Below are positions 1 to 7,917 of a DNA stretch of 64,000 bases, one piece after another; position 1 is the stretch's first letter; every line of letters starts with the position of its first letter. Below the pieces are notes generated by a model. That model did not search any database. It saw only the letters and a list, made by a program, of their open reading frames with translations, and was not told where the DNA came from. The DNA is taken from positions 62,001 to 126,000 of the forward strand of contig NZ_AP026972.1 in the NCBI RefSeq assembly GCF_027924105.1, read 5' to 3'. The DNA is from Polynucleobacter sp. KF022. GTDB taxonomy: Bacteria > Pseudomonadota > Gammaproteobacteria > Burkholderiales > Burkholderiaceae. A program made the translations under genes and the position numbers.

Positions 1-72
1 GCTAAACCAGCAGTAAAGCGTGTGCGTAAGGTTGAAACACCTGCCGCAGATACGCAGAAGTCAGGAGAGTAA
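1..72 (+). CDS. rpsC: 30S ribosomal protein S3, C-terminal fragment
   Basis: The first 72 bases read as one open frame of 23 codons plus TAA, rich in Lys, Arg, Ala and Pro (begins AKPAVKRVRK). This fits the unstructured C-terminal tail of betaproteobacterial S3, the gene that precedes rplP in the S10 operon. The body of the protein lies before the window. The identification rests on position and composition, because the tail has no diagnostic motif. The stop is two bases before the rplP start, so translation is probably coupled. Confidence 0.85.
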   Translation, partial: AKPAVKRVRKVETPAADTQKSGE

Positions 73-74
73 GC

Positions 75-488
75 ATGCTACAACCAAAGCGTCGCAAGTA
101 TCGTAAGGAACAAAAAGGCCGTAACACTGGCGTGGCAACACGCGGTAGTTCTGTAGCCTTTGGTGACTTTGGATTGAAGGCCGTTGGCCGTGGTCGTTTG
201 ACTGCTCGTCAAATTGAGTCAGCACGTCGTGCAATGACTCGTCACATTAAACGTGGTGGCCGTATTTGGATTCGCATTTTCCCAGATAAGCCAATTTCAC
301 AAAAACCTGCTGAAGTACGTATGGGTAACGGTAAAGGTAACCCAGAGTACTACGTAGCTGAAATTCAACCAGGCAAAGTGCTCTACGAGATGGACGGTGT
401 TGATGAGCAATTGGCGCGCGAAGCTTTCAAGCTTGCTGCTGCTAAGTTGCCTTTACAGACCACTTTCGTGATTCGCCACTTAGGTTGA
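75..488 (+). CDS. rplP: 50S ribosomal protein L16
   Basis: 137 residues, the normal L16 length. It starts with the conserved basic stretch MLQPKRRKYRKEQKGR and contains the central RQIESARRAMTRHIKRGG and GKGNPEYYVAEI segments of the family. L16 sits in the large subunit near the A-site tRNA elbow and helps form the peptidyl transferase centre. The gene lies between rpsC and rpmC, as in other S10 operons, and is part of one polycistronic message. Confidence 0.98.
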   Translation: MLQPKRRKYRKEQKGRNTGVATRGSSVAFGDFGLKAVGRGRLTARQIESARRAMTRHIKRGGRIWIRIFPDKPISQKPAEVRMGNGKGNPEYYVAEIQPGKVLYEMDGVDEQLAREAFKLAAAKLPLQTTFVIRHLG

Positions 489-502
489 TCGGGATAGAGA
501 TT

Positions 503-697
503 ATGAAAAATACAGAATTAGCATCAAAAGATCTGAACGCTTTAAATGCAGAGTTGACCGAGTTGCTTAAGACCGGCTTCAAGCTCCGCATGCAAAAAGG
601 CACTCAGCAACTCACAAATACCAGCCAATTGGGTAAAAATAAGCGCGACATCGCTCGTGTGAAGACTTTTATCGCCCAAAAGACTGCACAGAAATAA
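503..697 (+). CDS. rpmC: 50S ribosomal protein L29
   Basis: 64 residues starting at ATG 503 (MKNTELASKDL), preceded by a GGGATAGAG ribosome-binding stretch. An in-frame TTG at 485 would add six residues overlapping the rplP stop; the ATG is preferred because it has proper spacing and gives the usual length. The sequence ends with the conserved LGKNKRDIARVKT motif. L29 is a small helical-hairpin protein at the nascent-chain exit tunnel, where it contributes to trigger factor and SRP docking. Confidence 0.96.
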   Translation: MKNTELASKDLNALNAELTELLKTGFKLRMQKGTQQLTNTSQLGKNKRDIARVKTFIAQKTAQK

Positions 698-709
698 GGA
701 AAAAGGGAT

Positions 710-979
710 ATGACAGAATTATCTAAACCCTTGCGCCGCACCCTCGTGGGACGCGTTGTTAGCGACAAAATGCAAAAAACTGTGACGGTGTTGGTTGAGC
801 GTCAAGTTAAGCATCCAGTGATTGGTAAGTACGTTGGCCAGTCCAAAAAGTACCACGCTCATGACGAAGCTGGCACATACAAGATGGGTGATACCGTTGA
901 AATAGCTGAATCTAAGCCAATTTCACGCACTAAATCTTGGGTTGTGACCCGTTTAGTTGAGGCTTCAAAGGGTATTTAA
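710..979 (+). CDS. rpsQ: 30S ribosomal protein S17
   Basis: 89 residues with the S17 hallmarks TLVGRVVSDKMQKTVTV and KPISRTKSWVV, an OB-fold primary 16S rRNA-binding protein. It is the last gene of the S10 operon in the classical enteric arrangement; here it is followed by a 183-base gap with hairpins before rplN, matching the S10/spc operon boundary. Confidence 0.98.
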   Translation: MTELSKPLRRTLVGRVVSDKMQKTVTVLVERQVKHPVIGKYVGQSKKYHAHDEAGTYKMGDTVEIAESKPISRTKSWVVTRLVEASKGI

Positions 980-988
980 AGAAATATT

Positions 989-1021
989 AGGGATTTTGGC
1001 GAAGTTTCTTCCCAAATCCCT
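989..1021 (+). terminator. Hairpin at the S10 operon end
   Basis: Imperfect stem AGGGATTTTGG (989-999) with CCAAATCCCT (1012-1021), one bulged base, followed by GTTTT. It lies 10 bases after the rpsQ stop, where the S10 operon ends in enteric bacteria. The U-run is short, so termination may be partial. This is a structural call only. Confidence 0.45.
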
Positions 1022-1043
1022 GTTTTACGTAGTAGAATAGAAG

Positions 1044-1111
1044 GCTTCTCTGGTTTTATTGGAGAAGCAGTGTTTTTCATTAATTCCGGGTTTTAGCTTT
1101 CGTTAAAACCC
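1044..1111 (+). promoter_or_regulatory. Two further hairpins in the rpsQ-rplN gap
   Basis: Two perfect dyads follow the first hairpin: GCTTCTC (1044-1050) with GAGAAGC (1062-1068), followed by a T-rich run at 1071-1077, and GGGTTTTA (1088-1095) with TAAAACCC (1104-1111). They precede a GGGGAT ribosome-binding stretch for rplN. I could not find a convincing -35/-10 pair for the spc promoter expected here. The series may act as terminators or attenuators between the two ribosomal operons. Confidence 0.4.
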
Positions 1112-1162
1112 ATAGACGGAACCAAGACTGTTTGCCTTTGGCCAATAAGTTGGGGATTAGAA

Positions 1163-1531
1163 ATGATACAAACCGAAAGTAGATTACAGGTTGCCGATAA
1201 CACAGGCGCCAGTGAAGTGTTGTGCATCAAGGTATTGGGCGGCTCTAAGCGTCGTTACGCCAGTATCGGTGATGTCATTAAAGTGACTGTAAAGTCCGCT
1301 GCTCCACGTGGCCGTGTAAAAAAAGGTGACATTTATAACGCCGTAGTAGTGAGAACTGCTAAGGGTGTTCGCCGTCCAGATGGTTCATTGATTAAGTTCG
1401 ATGGCAACGCTGCGGTATTGCTCAACGCAAAGTTAGAGCCAATTGGCACACGTATCTTTGGACCAGTGACGCGCGAGTTGCGTACTGAAAAGTTCATGAA
1501 GATCGTTTCTCTCGCCCCCGAAGTTATTTAA
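1163..1531 (+). CDS. rplN: 50S ribosomal protein L14
   Basis: 122 residues, the standard L14 length, beginning MIQTESRLQVADNTGA and containing the family signature around KVLGGSKRRYASIGDVI. L14 lies at the subunit interface, forms bridge B8 and is the docking site for the silencing factor RsfS. It is the first gene of the spc operon and follows the structured 183-base gap after rpsQ. Confidence 0.98.
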   Translation: MIQTESRLQVADNTGASEVLCIKVLGGSKRRYASIGDVIKVTVKSAAPRGRVKKGDIYNAVVVRTAKGVRRPDGSLIKFDGNAAVLLNAKLEPIGTRIFGPVTRELRTEKFMKIVSLAPEVI

Positions 1532-1540
1532 GAGGCTGAT

Positions 1541-1849
1541 ATGAAAAAGATTCGTAAAGGTGATTCCGTAGTTCTGTTGACTGGCCGCGATAAGGGCAAG
1601 CAAGGAACTGTTACAGCCGTTCTCGAGAACAAATTAGTGATCGAAGGCGTAAACATTTATAAAAAGAGCGTTAAGCCAAATCCAGCAGCCGGTGTTACTG
1701 GCGGCATGATTGACAAGACGATGCCTGTTCACATTTCTAATGTGGCTGTGGTTGACGGTAACGGCAAACCATCACGTGTTGGTATCAAACTCGTGGACGG
1801 TAAAAAGCAACGTTTCCTCAAAACCACTGGCGCAACTTTAAGCGCATAA
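1541..1849 (+). CDS. rplX: 50S ribosomal protein L24
   Basis: 102 residues with an N-terminal KOW motif (KIRKGDSVVLLTGRDKGKQG) and the conserved EGVNIYKKSVKP segment. L24 is an assembly-initiator protein that binds the 5' domain of 23S rRNA near the exit tunnel. Second gene of the spc operon, nine bases after rplN. Confidence 0.98.
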   Translation: MKKIRKGDSVVLLTGRDKGKQGTVTAVLENKLVIEGVNIYKKSVKPNPAAGVTGGMIDKTMPVHISNVAVVDGNGKPSRVGIKLVDGKKQRFLKTTGATLSA

Positions 1850-1865
1850 GGGGCACGGAGAAATT

Positions 1866-2408
1866 ATGAGCACACGTTTTCAAGAACACTATCAAGCTAA
1901 AGTAGTTGCAGATTTGATTGCCAAGTTTGGTTACAAGTCTGTAATGGAAGTTCCACGTATCACCAAGGTAACCCTGAACATGGGTTTAGGCGATGCAGTG
2001 AACGACAAGAAAATTATCGAAAATGCAGTTGGCGATTTAACTAAAGTTGCTGGTCAAAAGCCAGTGGTAACTAAAGCGAAAAAAGCGATTGCAGGTTTCA
2101 AGATTCGTCAAGGTTACCCAATTGGTGCCATGGTGACATTGCGTGGTGCACGCATGTACGAATTCTTGGATCGTTTCGTTACTGTTGCATTGCCACGCGT
2201 ACGCGACTTCCGCGGTATTTCTGGTAAAGCATTTGATGGCCGTGGTAACTACAACATCGGCGTTAAAGAACAGATCATTTTCCCTGAAATCGAATACGAC
2301 AAGATTGATGCCCTCCGTGGTCTCAATATCAGTATTACGACGACTGCTAAAACCGACGAAGAAGCAAAAGCTTTGTTGGCAGCATTCAAATTCCCTTTCC
2401 GCAATTAA
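1866..2408 (+). CDS. rplE: 50S ribosomal protein L5
   Basis: 180 residues with the L5 motifs VPRITKVTLNMGLGDAV, AGFKIRQGYPIGAMVTLRG and LPRVRDFRGI. L5 binds 5S rRNA in the central protuberance and contacts P-site tRNA. A GGGGCACGGAG ribosome-binding region precedes the ATG. In E. coli the S8 repressor acts at the rplE start; I did not identify an obvious S8-site mimic by eye. Confidence 0.98.
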   Translation: MSTRFQEHYQAKVVADLIAKFGYKSVMEVPRITKVTLNMGLGDAVNDKKIIENAVGDLTKVAGQKPVVTKAKKAIAGFKIRQGYPIGAMVTLRGARMYEFLDRFVTVALPRVRDFRGISGKAFDGRGNYNIGVKEQIIFPEIEYDKIDALRGLNISITTTAKTDEEAKALLAAFKFPFRN

Positions 2409-2417
2409 GAGGCTAAC

Positions 2418-2723
2418 GTGGCAAAACTATCCCTGATTGAGCGCGAGAATAAGCGCGCAAAAACTGTAGAGAAGTACGCTGCCAAGCGTGCTGAACTCAA
2501 AGCGATCATTGCTGATCAATCACGCAGCGATGAAGAGCGCTATGAAGCTCGCTTGAAGCTACAGGCACTTCCACGTAACGCAAGCCCGATTCGTCAAAGA
2601 AATCGTTGTTCATTAACCGGTCGCCCACGTGGCACATTCCGTAAATTCGGTTTGGCTCGTAGCAAGATTCGTGAAATCGCCTTCCGTGGCGAAATCCCCG
2701 GTTTAACCAAGGCCAGCTGGTAA
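2418..2723 (+). CDS. rpsN: 30S ribosomal protein S14 (zinc-free form)
   Basis: 101 residues starting at GTG 2418, preceded by AAGAGG. The C-terminal half has RNRCSLTGRPRGTFRKFGLARSK, the S14 signature. It carries one cysteine and no CxxC pairs, so this is the long, zinc-independent C-minus form. It assembles late into the 30S head. Located between rplE and rpsH, as in other proteobacterial spc operons. Confidence 0.97.
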   Translation: MAKLSLIERENKRAKTVEKYAAKRAELKAIIADQSRSDEERYEARLKLQALPRNASPIRQRNRCSLTGRPRGTFRKFGLARSKIREIAFRGEIPGLTKASW

Positions 2724-2747
2724 GCGGCGAAAGAATTAGGAGAACTC

Positions 2748-3143
2748 ATGAGTATCAGCGATCCAATCGCCGACATGTTGACCCGGATCCGCAATGCGCA
2801 AGCAGTGCAAAAGCCGTTAGTCACAATGCCGTCGTCAAAAGTTAAAGTAGCCATCGCAAAAGTTTTGCAAGACGAAGGTTATATCGAAAGTTTTGAAATC
2901 AAAGGTGAAGCAGCTAAGCCAGTGCTCCACATTGATCTCAAATACTATGCAGGCCGTCCTGTTATCGAGCGTATCGACCGTGTATCTACACCAAGTCTGC
3001 GTATCTATAAAGGCCGTCATGACATTCCAGAAGTAATGAATGGCTTGGGCATTGCAATTATTTCAACCCCTCAAGGCGTAATGACAGACCGTAAAGCACG
3101 TGCAACAGGCGTGGGCGGCGAAGTTATTTGCTACGTAGCTTAA
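2748..3143 (+). CDS. rpsH: 30S ribosomal protein S8
   Basis: 131 residues, MSISDPIADMLTRIRNA at the N-terminus and the C-terminal S8 signature STPQGVMTDRKARATGVGGE. S8 binds the central domain of 16S rRNA and in E. coli represses translation of the spc operon. Preceded by AGGAGAACTC, a strong ribosome-binding site. Confidence 0.98.
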   Translation: MSISDPIADMLTRIRNAQAVQKPLVTMPSSKVKVAIAKVLQDEGYIESFEIKGEAAKPVLHIDLKYYAGRPVIERIDRVSTPSLRIYKGRHDIPEVMNGLGIAIISTPQGVMTDRKARATGVGGEVICYVA

Positions 3144-3153
3144 GGAGCGAAAT

Positions 3154-3687
3154 ATGTCCCGCGTAGGTAAATCACCAATTACAGTTCCTAAGGGCGCTGA
3201 AATCAGCATCAACGGTGCAAACATCACAGTTAAAGGTCCATTAGGCACTTTGACACATAACTTGCATCCTTCTGTTGGTTTGAAACAAGAAGATGGCGTA
3301 TTGACAGTTGTTTTAAATAACGACACACCAGAAGCTGGTGCACAGTCAGGTACAGCACGCGCTTTAGTGAACAACATGGTTGTTGGCGTAACTACTGGCT
3401 TTGAGCGCAAGCTTAGCTTGGTAGGCGTTGGTTACCGTGCTGCTGCTCAAGGCGAAACATTGAAATTGCAGTTAGGTTTCTCACACGACATTATTTACAA
3501 CCTCCCAAAGGGTGTAAAGGCTGAGACTCCAACTCAAACTGAAATCATTATCAAAGGTTCCAACAAGCAGCAAGTTGGCCAGGTCGCAGCTGAAGTTCGC
3601 GCATACCGTTCACCAGAGCCATACAAAGGCAAGGGTGTTCGCTACGTGGATGAGGTTGTGCATCTGAAAGAAACTAAGAAGAAGTAA
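3154..3687 (+). CDS. rplF: 50S ribosomal protein L6
   Basis: 177 residues: MSRVGKSPITVPKG start, duplicated L6 fold, and the C-terminal signature PEPYKGKGVRYVDE followed by a lysine-rich tail. L6 lies at the base of the L7/L12 stalk near the sarcin-ricin loop. Ten-base spacing from rpsH with a TAAGGAGCG ribosome-binding site. Confidence 0.98.
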   Translation: MSRVGKSPITVPKGAEISINGANITVKGPLGTLTHNLHPSVGLKQEDGVLTVVLNNDTPEAGAQSGTARALVNNMVVGVTTGFERKLSLVGVGYRAAAQGETLKLQLGFSHDIIYNLPKGVKAETPTQTEIIIKGSNKQQVGQVAAEVRAYRSPEPYKGKGVRYVDEVVHLKETKKK

Positions 3688-3700
3688 GCGAGATTAGAAA

Positions 3701-4054
3701 ATGAATAAAGACGAATCCAGACAAAGACGCGCTAGGCAGACTCGTATTCGCATTGCCGAGGCATTGGCAAATCGCTTAACAGTTATCCGTAGCAATACTC
3801 ATATTTCTGCTCAGGTTTATAGCCCATGCGGAACCAAGGTTGTAGCAGCTGCTTCAACAATGGAAAAAGATTTGCGCCAAGCGATCAAAAACGGCGGCAA
3901 CGCTGAAGCGGCAAAACAAATCGGCAAGTTAGTTGCTGAGCGCGCTGTTAAGGCAGGCGTTGTTGATGTTGCGTTTGATCGCTCCGGTCATCGTTACCAC
4001 GGCCGTATTAAGGCCTTAGCTGAAGCTGCGCGTGAAGCCGGCCTGAAGTTCTAA
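3701..4054 (+). CDS. rplR: 50S ribosomal protein L18
   Basis: 117 residues with a basic N-terminus (RRARQTRIRIAEA) and the C-terminal FDRSGHRYHGRIKALAEAAREAGL signature. L18 is a 5S rRNA-binding protein of the central protuberance, working with L5 and L25. Standard position between rplF and rpsE. Confidence 0.98.
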   Translation: MNKDESRQRRARQTRIRIAEALANRLTVIRSNTHISAQVYSPCGTKVVAAASTMEKDLRQAIKNGGNAEAAKQIGKLVAERAVKAGVVDVAFDRSGHRYHGRIKALAEAAREAGLKF

Positions 4055-4072
4055 TAGGGTTTAGGAAAAAAC

Positions 4073-4591
4073 ATGGCAAAAATGCAAACTAAGATGCAAA
4101 ACGAAGAGCGTGATGATGGTCTTCGCGAGAAGATGATCGCTGTTAATCGTGTAACTAAAGTGGTTAAGGGTGGTCGTATTCTCGGCTTTGCTGCACTCAC
4201 TGTAGTTGGCGATGGCGATGGCCGCATCGGCATGGGTAAAGGTAAGTCAAAAGAAGTTCCGGTTGCTGTTCAAAAGGCAATGGACGAAGCTCGTCGCAAG
4301 ATGATCAAAGTTACTTTACGTAAAGGTACTTTGCAGCACACTGTTACTGGTCAACATGGCGCGTCACGCGTTTTGATTTCTCCAGCTAAAGACGGTACTG
4401 GAATTATTGCTGGTGGCCCAATGCGCGCGATTTTCGACGTAATGGGCGTAACCAACGTGGTAGCTAAGTCACTTGGCTCAACAAACCCATACAACTTGGT
4501 TCGTGCAACCATTGACGGTTTGAGCAAGATGAGTACTCCTGCTGAGATTGCTGCGAAGCGCGGTAAATCAGTTGAAGAGATTCTCGGCTAA
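4073..4591 (+). CDS. rpsE: 30S ribosomal protein S5
   Basis: 172 residues, with the S5 double-stranded RNA-binding signature KMIAVNRVTKVVKGGRI near residue 24 and the C-terminal VRATIDGLSKMSTP. S5 contributes to decoding fidelity and mRNA helicase activity at the entry channel. The spectinomycin-related loop near VKGGR looks normal. Spc operon member. Confidence 0.98.
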   Translation: MAKMQTKMQNEERDDGLREKMIAVNRVTKVVKGGRILGFAALTVVGDGDGRIGMGKGKSKEVPVAVQKAMDEARRKMIKVTLRKGTLQHTVTGQHGASRVLISPAKDGTGIIAGGPMRAIFDVMGVTNVVAKSLGSTNPYNLVRATIDGLSKMSTPAEIAAKRGKSVEEILG

Positions 4592-4615
4592 GACCAAAAG
4601 ATTAGGAATCTATAA

Positions 4616-4804
4616 ATGACAACATCTAACTCCAAAGTCAAACTGCAATTAGTACGCAGCTTGATCGGTACACGCGAAAGCCATCGTGCAACTGTACGTG
4701 GCTTAGGCCTAGGTCGTATCAATTCAGTTTCTGAATTGGAAGACACTCCAGCTGTTCGCGGCATGATTAATAAAGTTTCTTATCTAGTTAAAGTCATTGG
4801 CTAA
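4616..4804 (+). CDS. rpmD: 50S ribosomal protein L30
   Basis: 62 residues with the L30 motif KLQLVRSLIGTRESHRATVRGLGL and the C-terminal VRGMINKVSYLVKV. L30 is a small protein binding near 5S rRNA and is absent from some lineages. Located between rpsE and rplO as in E. coli. Confidence 0.97.
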   Translation: MTTSNSKVKLQLVRSLIGTRESHRATVRGLGLGRINSVSELEDTPAVRGMINKVSYLVKVIG

Positions 4805-4831
4805 TAACTAGCAAGTAAATAGGCGAAGAAT

Positions 4832-5272
4832 ATGCAACTCAACACAATTAAACCTGCAGAAGGCTCTAAGAAAAACCGTCGTCGCGTTGGTCGCGGCATT
4901 GGTTCTGGTCTTGGTAAAACTGCTGGCCGTGGTCACAAAGGTCAAAAATCCCGTTCTGGTGGTTTCCACAAGGTTGGATTTGAAGGCGGTCAGATGCCTA
5001 TGTATCGTCGTTTGCCAAAACGCGGTTTCGTATCTTTGACACGTCGTCACGTTGGCCAAATTACTTTGAACGACTTAGCAAAAATCAACTTGCCAGAAGT
5101 GGACCTCTTGGTATTGAAGGCTCACGGCTTTGCTGGTGAGCAGATCAATGCAGTTAAGGTGATCAAGACTGGCGAACTCAAGATTGCTGTAACCCTCAAG
5201 GGCATTACAGCTACTGCTGGCGCGAAAGCTGCTATTGAAGCAGCTGGCGGCAAATTGGTTGAGTTAGCTTAA
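4832..5272 (+). CDS. rplO: 50S ribosomal protein L15
   Basis: 146 residues with the Gly/Arg/Lys-rich N-terminal extension (GRGIGSGLGKTAGRGHKGQKSR) that threads into 23S rRNA, and a C-terminal globular domain. L15 takes part in late 50S assembly. Eighteen bases before secY, with which it is co-transcribed in proteobacteria. Confidence 0.98.
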   Translation: MQLNTIKPAEGSKKNRRRVGRGIGSGLGKTAGRGHKGQKSRSGGFHKVGFEGGQMPMYRRLPKRGFVSLTRRHVGQITLNDLAKINLPEVDLLVLKAHGFAGEQINAVKVIKTGELKIAVTLKGITATAGAKAAIEAAGGKLVELA

Positions 5273-5289
5273 TAGGCCTTTTAGTAAAT

Positions 5290-6627
5290 ATGGCATTAGC
5301 ACCTACCAATAACGCAAGCACTGCAGCAGCAGGTGGCAAGTTTGGCGAATTACGCCAACGCTTAGTCTTCCTGGTGTTGGCTTTGCTCGTGTTCCGTTTG
5401 GGTGCGCACATTCCTGTTCCTGGCATTGATCCGGACCAGTTGGCACAGTTGTTCTCAGGCCAAAAAGACGGCATTTTGGGAATGTTTAACTTGTTCTCAG
5501 GTGGCGCTTTATCTCGCTTTACCGTATTTGCTTTGGGAATCATGCCTTACATTTCTGCATCGATCATCATGCAGTTAATGACTATTGTTGTACCTTCTTT
5601 AGAGGCTTTGAAAAAAGAAGGTCAAGCTGGTCAACGTAAGATTACCCAGTACACCCGCTACGGTACAGTGTTATTGGCTACATTCCAGGCATTAGGTATT
5701 TCTGTTGCCTTGCAAGCGCAACCGGGTTTGGTTATTAACCCAGGTTTGATGTTTGAATTGAATACTGTAGTGACTTTAGTAACCGGCACAATGTTCTTAA
5801 TGTGGCTCGGTGAGCAAATTACTGAGCGCGGTTTGGGCAACGGCATTTCTATTATTATTTTCGGTGGCATTGTTTCAGGTCTGCCAAATGCTTTAGCAAG
5901 CTTATTAGAGTTGGTTCGTACTGGCTCAATGAATATTGTTTCTGCACTGCTGATCGTTGTAATTTGTGTGGCAGTGACTTATTTTGTGGTGTTTGTCGAG
6001 CGCGGTCAGCGCCGCATTTTGGTGAACTATGCAAAGCGTCAAGTTGGTAACAAGATTTACGGCGGCCAGTCTTCTTATTTCCCATTGAAGTTGAATATGG
6101 CAGGTGTTATTCCTCCAATTTTTGCTTCTTCAATCATTTTGTTCCCTGCAACGATTGCTGGCTGGTTTACATCAGGCGAGCCAACCAATATGTTCAGCAG
6201 AATGATTAAAGACTTGGCTGCAACTTTGGCACCAGGCCAACCTGTGTATACGATTTTGTATGCAGCTGCGATTATTTTCTTCTGTTTTTTCTATACCGCA
6301 TTGGTATTTAACAGCCGTGAAACGGCTGAGAATTTGAAGAAGAGCGGTGCATTTGTTCCAGGTATTCGTCCTGGCGACCAAACAGCACGTTACATCGACA
6401 AGATCTTGGTGCGTTTAACTTTAGCTGGTGCAATTTATATGGTTCTGGTTTGCTTGTTGCCAGAATTCTTGGTGTTGAAGTACAACGTGCCGTTTTATTT
6501 CGGTGGTACTTCATTGTTGATTATTGTTGTTGTTGCAATGGATTTCATGGCTCAAGTTCAGTCATTTGTTATGCAACAGCAGTACGGCTCTTTGATGAAA
6601 AAAGCCAACTTTAAGATGGGCGCTTAA
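5290..6627 (+). CDS. secY: Protein translocase subunit SecY
   Basis: 445 residues, the typical length. Ten hydrophobic segments can be traced; the first follows a short Ala/Thr-rich N-terminus, and the plug-region GMFNLFSGGALSRFTVFALGIMPYISASI is clear. The cytoplasmic loop ERGQRRILVNYAKRQ carries conserved SecA/ribosome-contacting arginines. SecY is the channel of the SecYEG translocon in the inner membrane. It is encoded within the spc operon between rplO and infA. Confidence 0.98.
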   Translation: MALAPTNNASTAAAGGKFGELRQRLVFLVLALLVFRLGAHIPVPGIDPDQLAQLFSGQKDGILGMFNLFSGGALSRFTVFALGIMPYISASIIMQLMTIVVPSLEALKKEGQAGQRKITQYTRYGTVLLATFQALGISVALQAQPGLVINPGLMFELNTVVTLVTGTMFLMWLGEQITERGLGNGISIIIFGGIVSGLPNALASLLELVRTGSMNIVSALLIVVICVAVTYFVVFVERGQRRILVNYAKRQVGNKIYGGQSSYFPLKLNMAGVIPPIFASSIILFPATIAGWFTSGEPTNMFSRMIKDLAATLAPGQPVYTILYAAAIIFFCFFYTALVFNSRETAENLKKSGAFVPGIRPGDQTARYIDKILVRLTLAGAIYMVLVCLLPEFLVLKYNVPFYFGGTSLLIIVVVAMDFMAQVQSFVMQQQYGSLMKKANFKMGA

Positions 6628-6631
6628 CTGA

Positions 6632-6850
6632 ATGTCTAAAGACGATGTAATTCAGATGGCGGGAGAAGTTGTAGAGAATTTGCCGAACGCGATGTTTCGC
6701 GTGAAGCTGGAAAACGGACATGTGGTTCTAGGGCACATTTCTGGAAAGATGCGGATGCATTACATCCGTATTTTGCCGGGAGATAAGGTGACGGTGGAGA
6801 TGACTCCTTACGACCTGACGCGCGCCAGAATCATTTTCCGTGCGAAGTAA
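6632..6850 (+). CDS. infA: Translation initiation factor IF-1
   Basis: 72 residues with the S1/OB-fold IF-1 sequence (VENLPNAMFRVKLENGHVVLGHISGKMR, then IRILPGDKVTVEM). IF-1 occupies the 30S A site during initiation. It begins four bases after the secY stop. In E. coli infA is elsewhere; placement between secY and rpmJ is common in betaproteobacteria and Firmicutes. Confidence 0.98.
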   Translation: MSKDDVIQMAGEVVENLPNAMFRVKLENGHVVLGHISGKMRMHYIRILPGDKVTVEMTPYDLTRARIIFRAK

Positions 6851-6884
6851 AGATTAAGTAGTACCTATTTTTAAGAGGTGAGTT

Positions 6885-7001
6885 ATGAAAGTTTTAGCAT
6901 CCGTTAAGTGTATTTGCAGAAATTGCAAGATCATTAAGCGCAAACGCGTTGTGCGCGTGATCTGTTCTTCAGACGCACGTCATAAGCAGCGTCAAGGCTG
7001 A
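6885..7001 (+). CDS. rpmJ: 50S ribosomal protein L36 (zinc-binding form)
   Basis: A 38-residue frame, ATG 6885 to TGA 6999-7001, beginning MKVLASVKCICRNCK and ending DARHKQRQG. The zinc-ribbon ligands Cys11, Cys14, Cys27 and His33 are all present, so this is the C-plus form. L36 stabilises 23S rRNA near the L7/L12 stalk base. Preceded by TTAAGAGGTG. It closes the spc operon, 24 bases before rpsM. Confidence 0.97.
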   Translation: MKVLASVKCICRNCKIIKRKRVVRVICSSDARHKQRQG

Positions 7002-7025
7002 TCTGGTTAATTAAGAGGAAATCTC

Positions 7026-7391
7026 ATGGCACGTATCGCTGGGGTAAACATCCCAAATCATCAACATACTGTTATCGGTTTAACAGCAATTTTTGGTATT
7101 GGCACAACTCGTGCACGCAAAATTTGTGAAACCACAGGTGTTGCAATCGACAAAAAAGTTAAAGACCTTACTGACGGTGACTTGGAAAAGTTGCGTGATG
7201 AAGTGGGTAAATTCATTACTGAAGGTGACCTTCGTCGTGAAGTAACTATGAGCATCAAGCGTTTGATGGACTTAGGTTGCTACCGCGGTGTTCGTCATCG
7301 TAAGGGCTTGCCTGTACGTGGTCAACGTACTAAGACTAACGCGCGCACCCGTAAGGGCCCACGTAAGTCTGGCGTGCAACTGAAGAAATAA
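7026..7391 (+). CDS. rpsM: 30S ribosomal protein S13
   Basis: 121 residues: MARIAGVNIPNHQHTVIGLTAIFGIG start and the C-terminal signature RHRKGLPVRGQRTKTNARTRKGPRK. S13 forms inter-subunit bridges B1a/b in the 30S head. First gene of the alpha operon, preceded by TTAAGAGGAAATCTC. In E. coli the S4 repressor acts on the rpsM leader; here only 24 bases separate rpmJ and rpsM, so such a leader would be very short. Confidence 0.98.
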   Translation: MARIAGVNIPNHQHTVIGLTAIFGIGTTRARKICETTGVAIDKKVKDLTDGDLEKLRDEVGKFITEGDLRREVTMSIKRLMDLGCYRGVRHRKGLPVRGQRTKTNARTRKGPRKSGVQLKK

Positions 7392-7409
7392 TCAAGAAAG
7401 TTTATTGAC

Positions 7410-7817
7410 ATGGCAAAACAACAATCCGCTTCCGCCGCTTCACAGCGCGCTCGTAAGAAGGTTAAAAAGAACGTTGCTGACGGTATTGCACACGTTCACG
7501 CTTCTTTTAATAACACCATTATTACGATCACTGATCGTCAAGGAAATGCGCTTTCATGGGCAACTTCTGGCGGCCAAGGCTTCAAGGGCTCACGTAAATC
7601 AACACCTTTTGCTGCTCAGGTAGCTGCAGAAGTTGCTGGTAAGACAGCCATTGAATGCGGTATTAAGAACTTGGAAGTTCAGATCAAAGGCCCAGGCCCA
7701 GGTCGTGAATCAGCTGTGCGTGCATTGAACTCATTGGGCATCAAGATCACTGAGATTCAAGACGTAACCCCAGTTCCACATAATGGTTGCCGTCCTCCAA
7801 AGCGTCGTCGTATTTAA
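7410..7817 (+). CDS. rpsK: 30S ribosomal protein S11
   Basis: 135 residues, with HVHASFNNTIITITDRQGN, the S11 core, and the C-terminal signature VTPVPHNGCRPPKRRRI. S11 lies on the 30S platform near the mRNA exit channel. Followed by a 118-base structured gap before rpsD. Confidence 0.98.
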   Translation: MAKQQSASAASQRARKKVKKNVADGIAHVHASFNNTIITITDRQGNALSWATSGGQGFKGSRKSTPFAAQVAAEVAGKTAIECGIKNLEVQIKGPGPGRESAVRALNSLGIKITEIQDVTPVPHNGCRPPKRRRI

Positions 7818-7869
7818 GCTTGGAAGTTGGCAGTACAACAGTTTCAGTAGTTTTTTATTAAAGCCCACT

Positions 7870-7917
7870 GTTCGCCTGATTTAAAGGGCGAACTCACCGC
7901 CGGTCGCAAGACTGCGG
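7870..7917 (+). promoter_or_regulatory. Two-hairpin leader upstream of rpsD
   Basis: Hairpin 1 is a perfect 7-bp stem, GTTCGCC (7870-7876) with GGCGAAC (7887-7893). Hairpin 2 (7897-7917) has an 8-bp stem with one bulged C and one G-U pair, capped by a GCAA tetraloop of the GNRA class. It ends 18 bases before the GTG start of rpsD and just before the AGAAAGGAAAG ribosome-binding site. S4 is a known autogenous repressor in several bacteria, so this is a candidate S4-responsive leader; that function is inferred. Confidence 0.45.
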
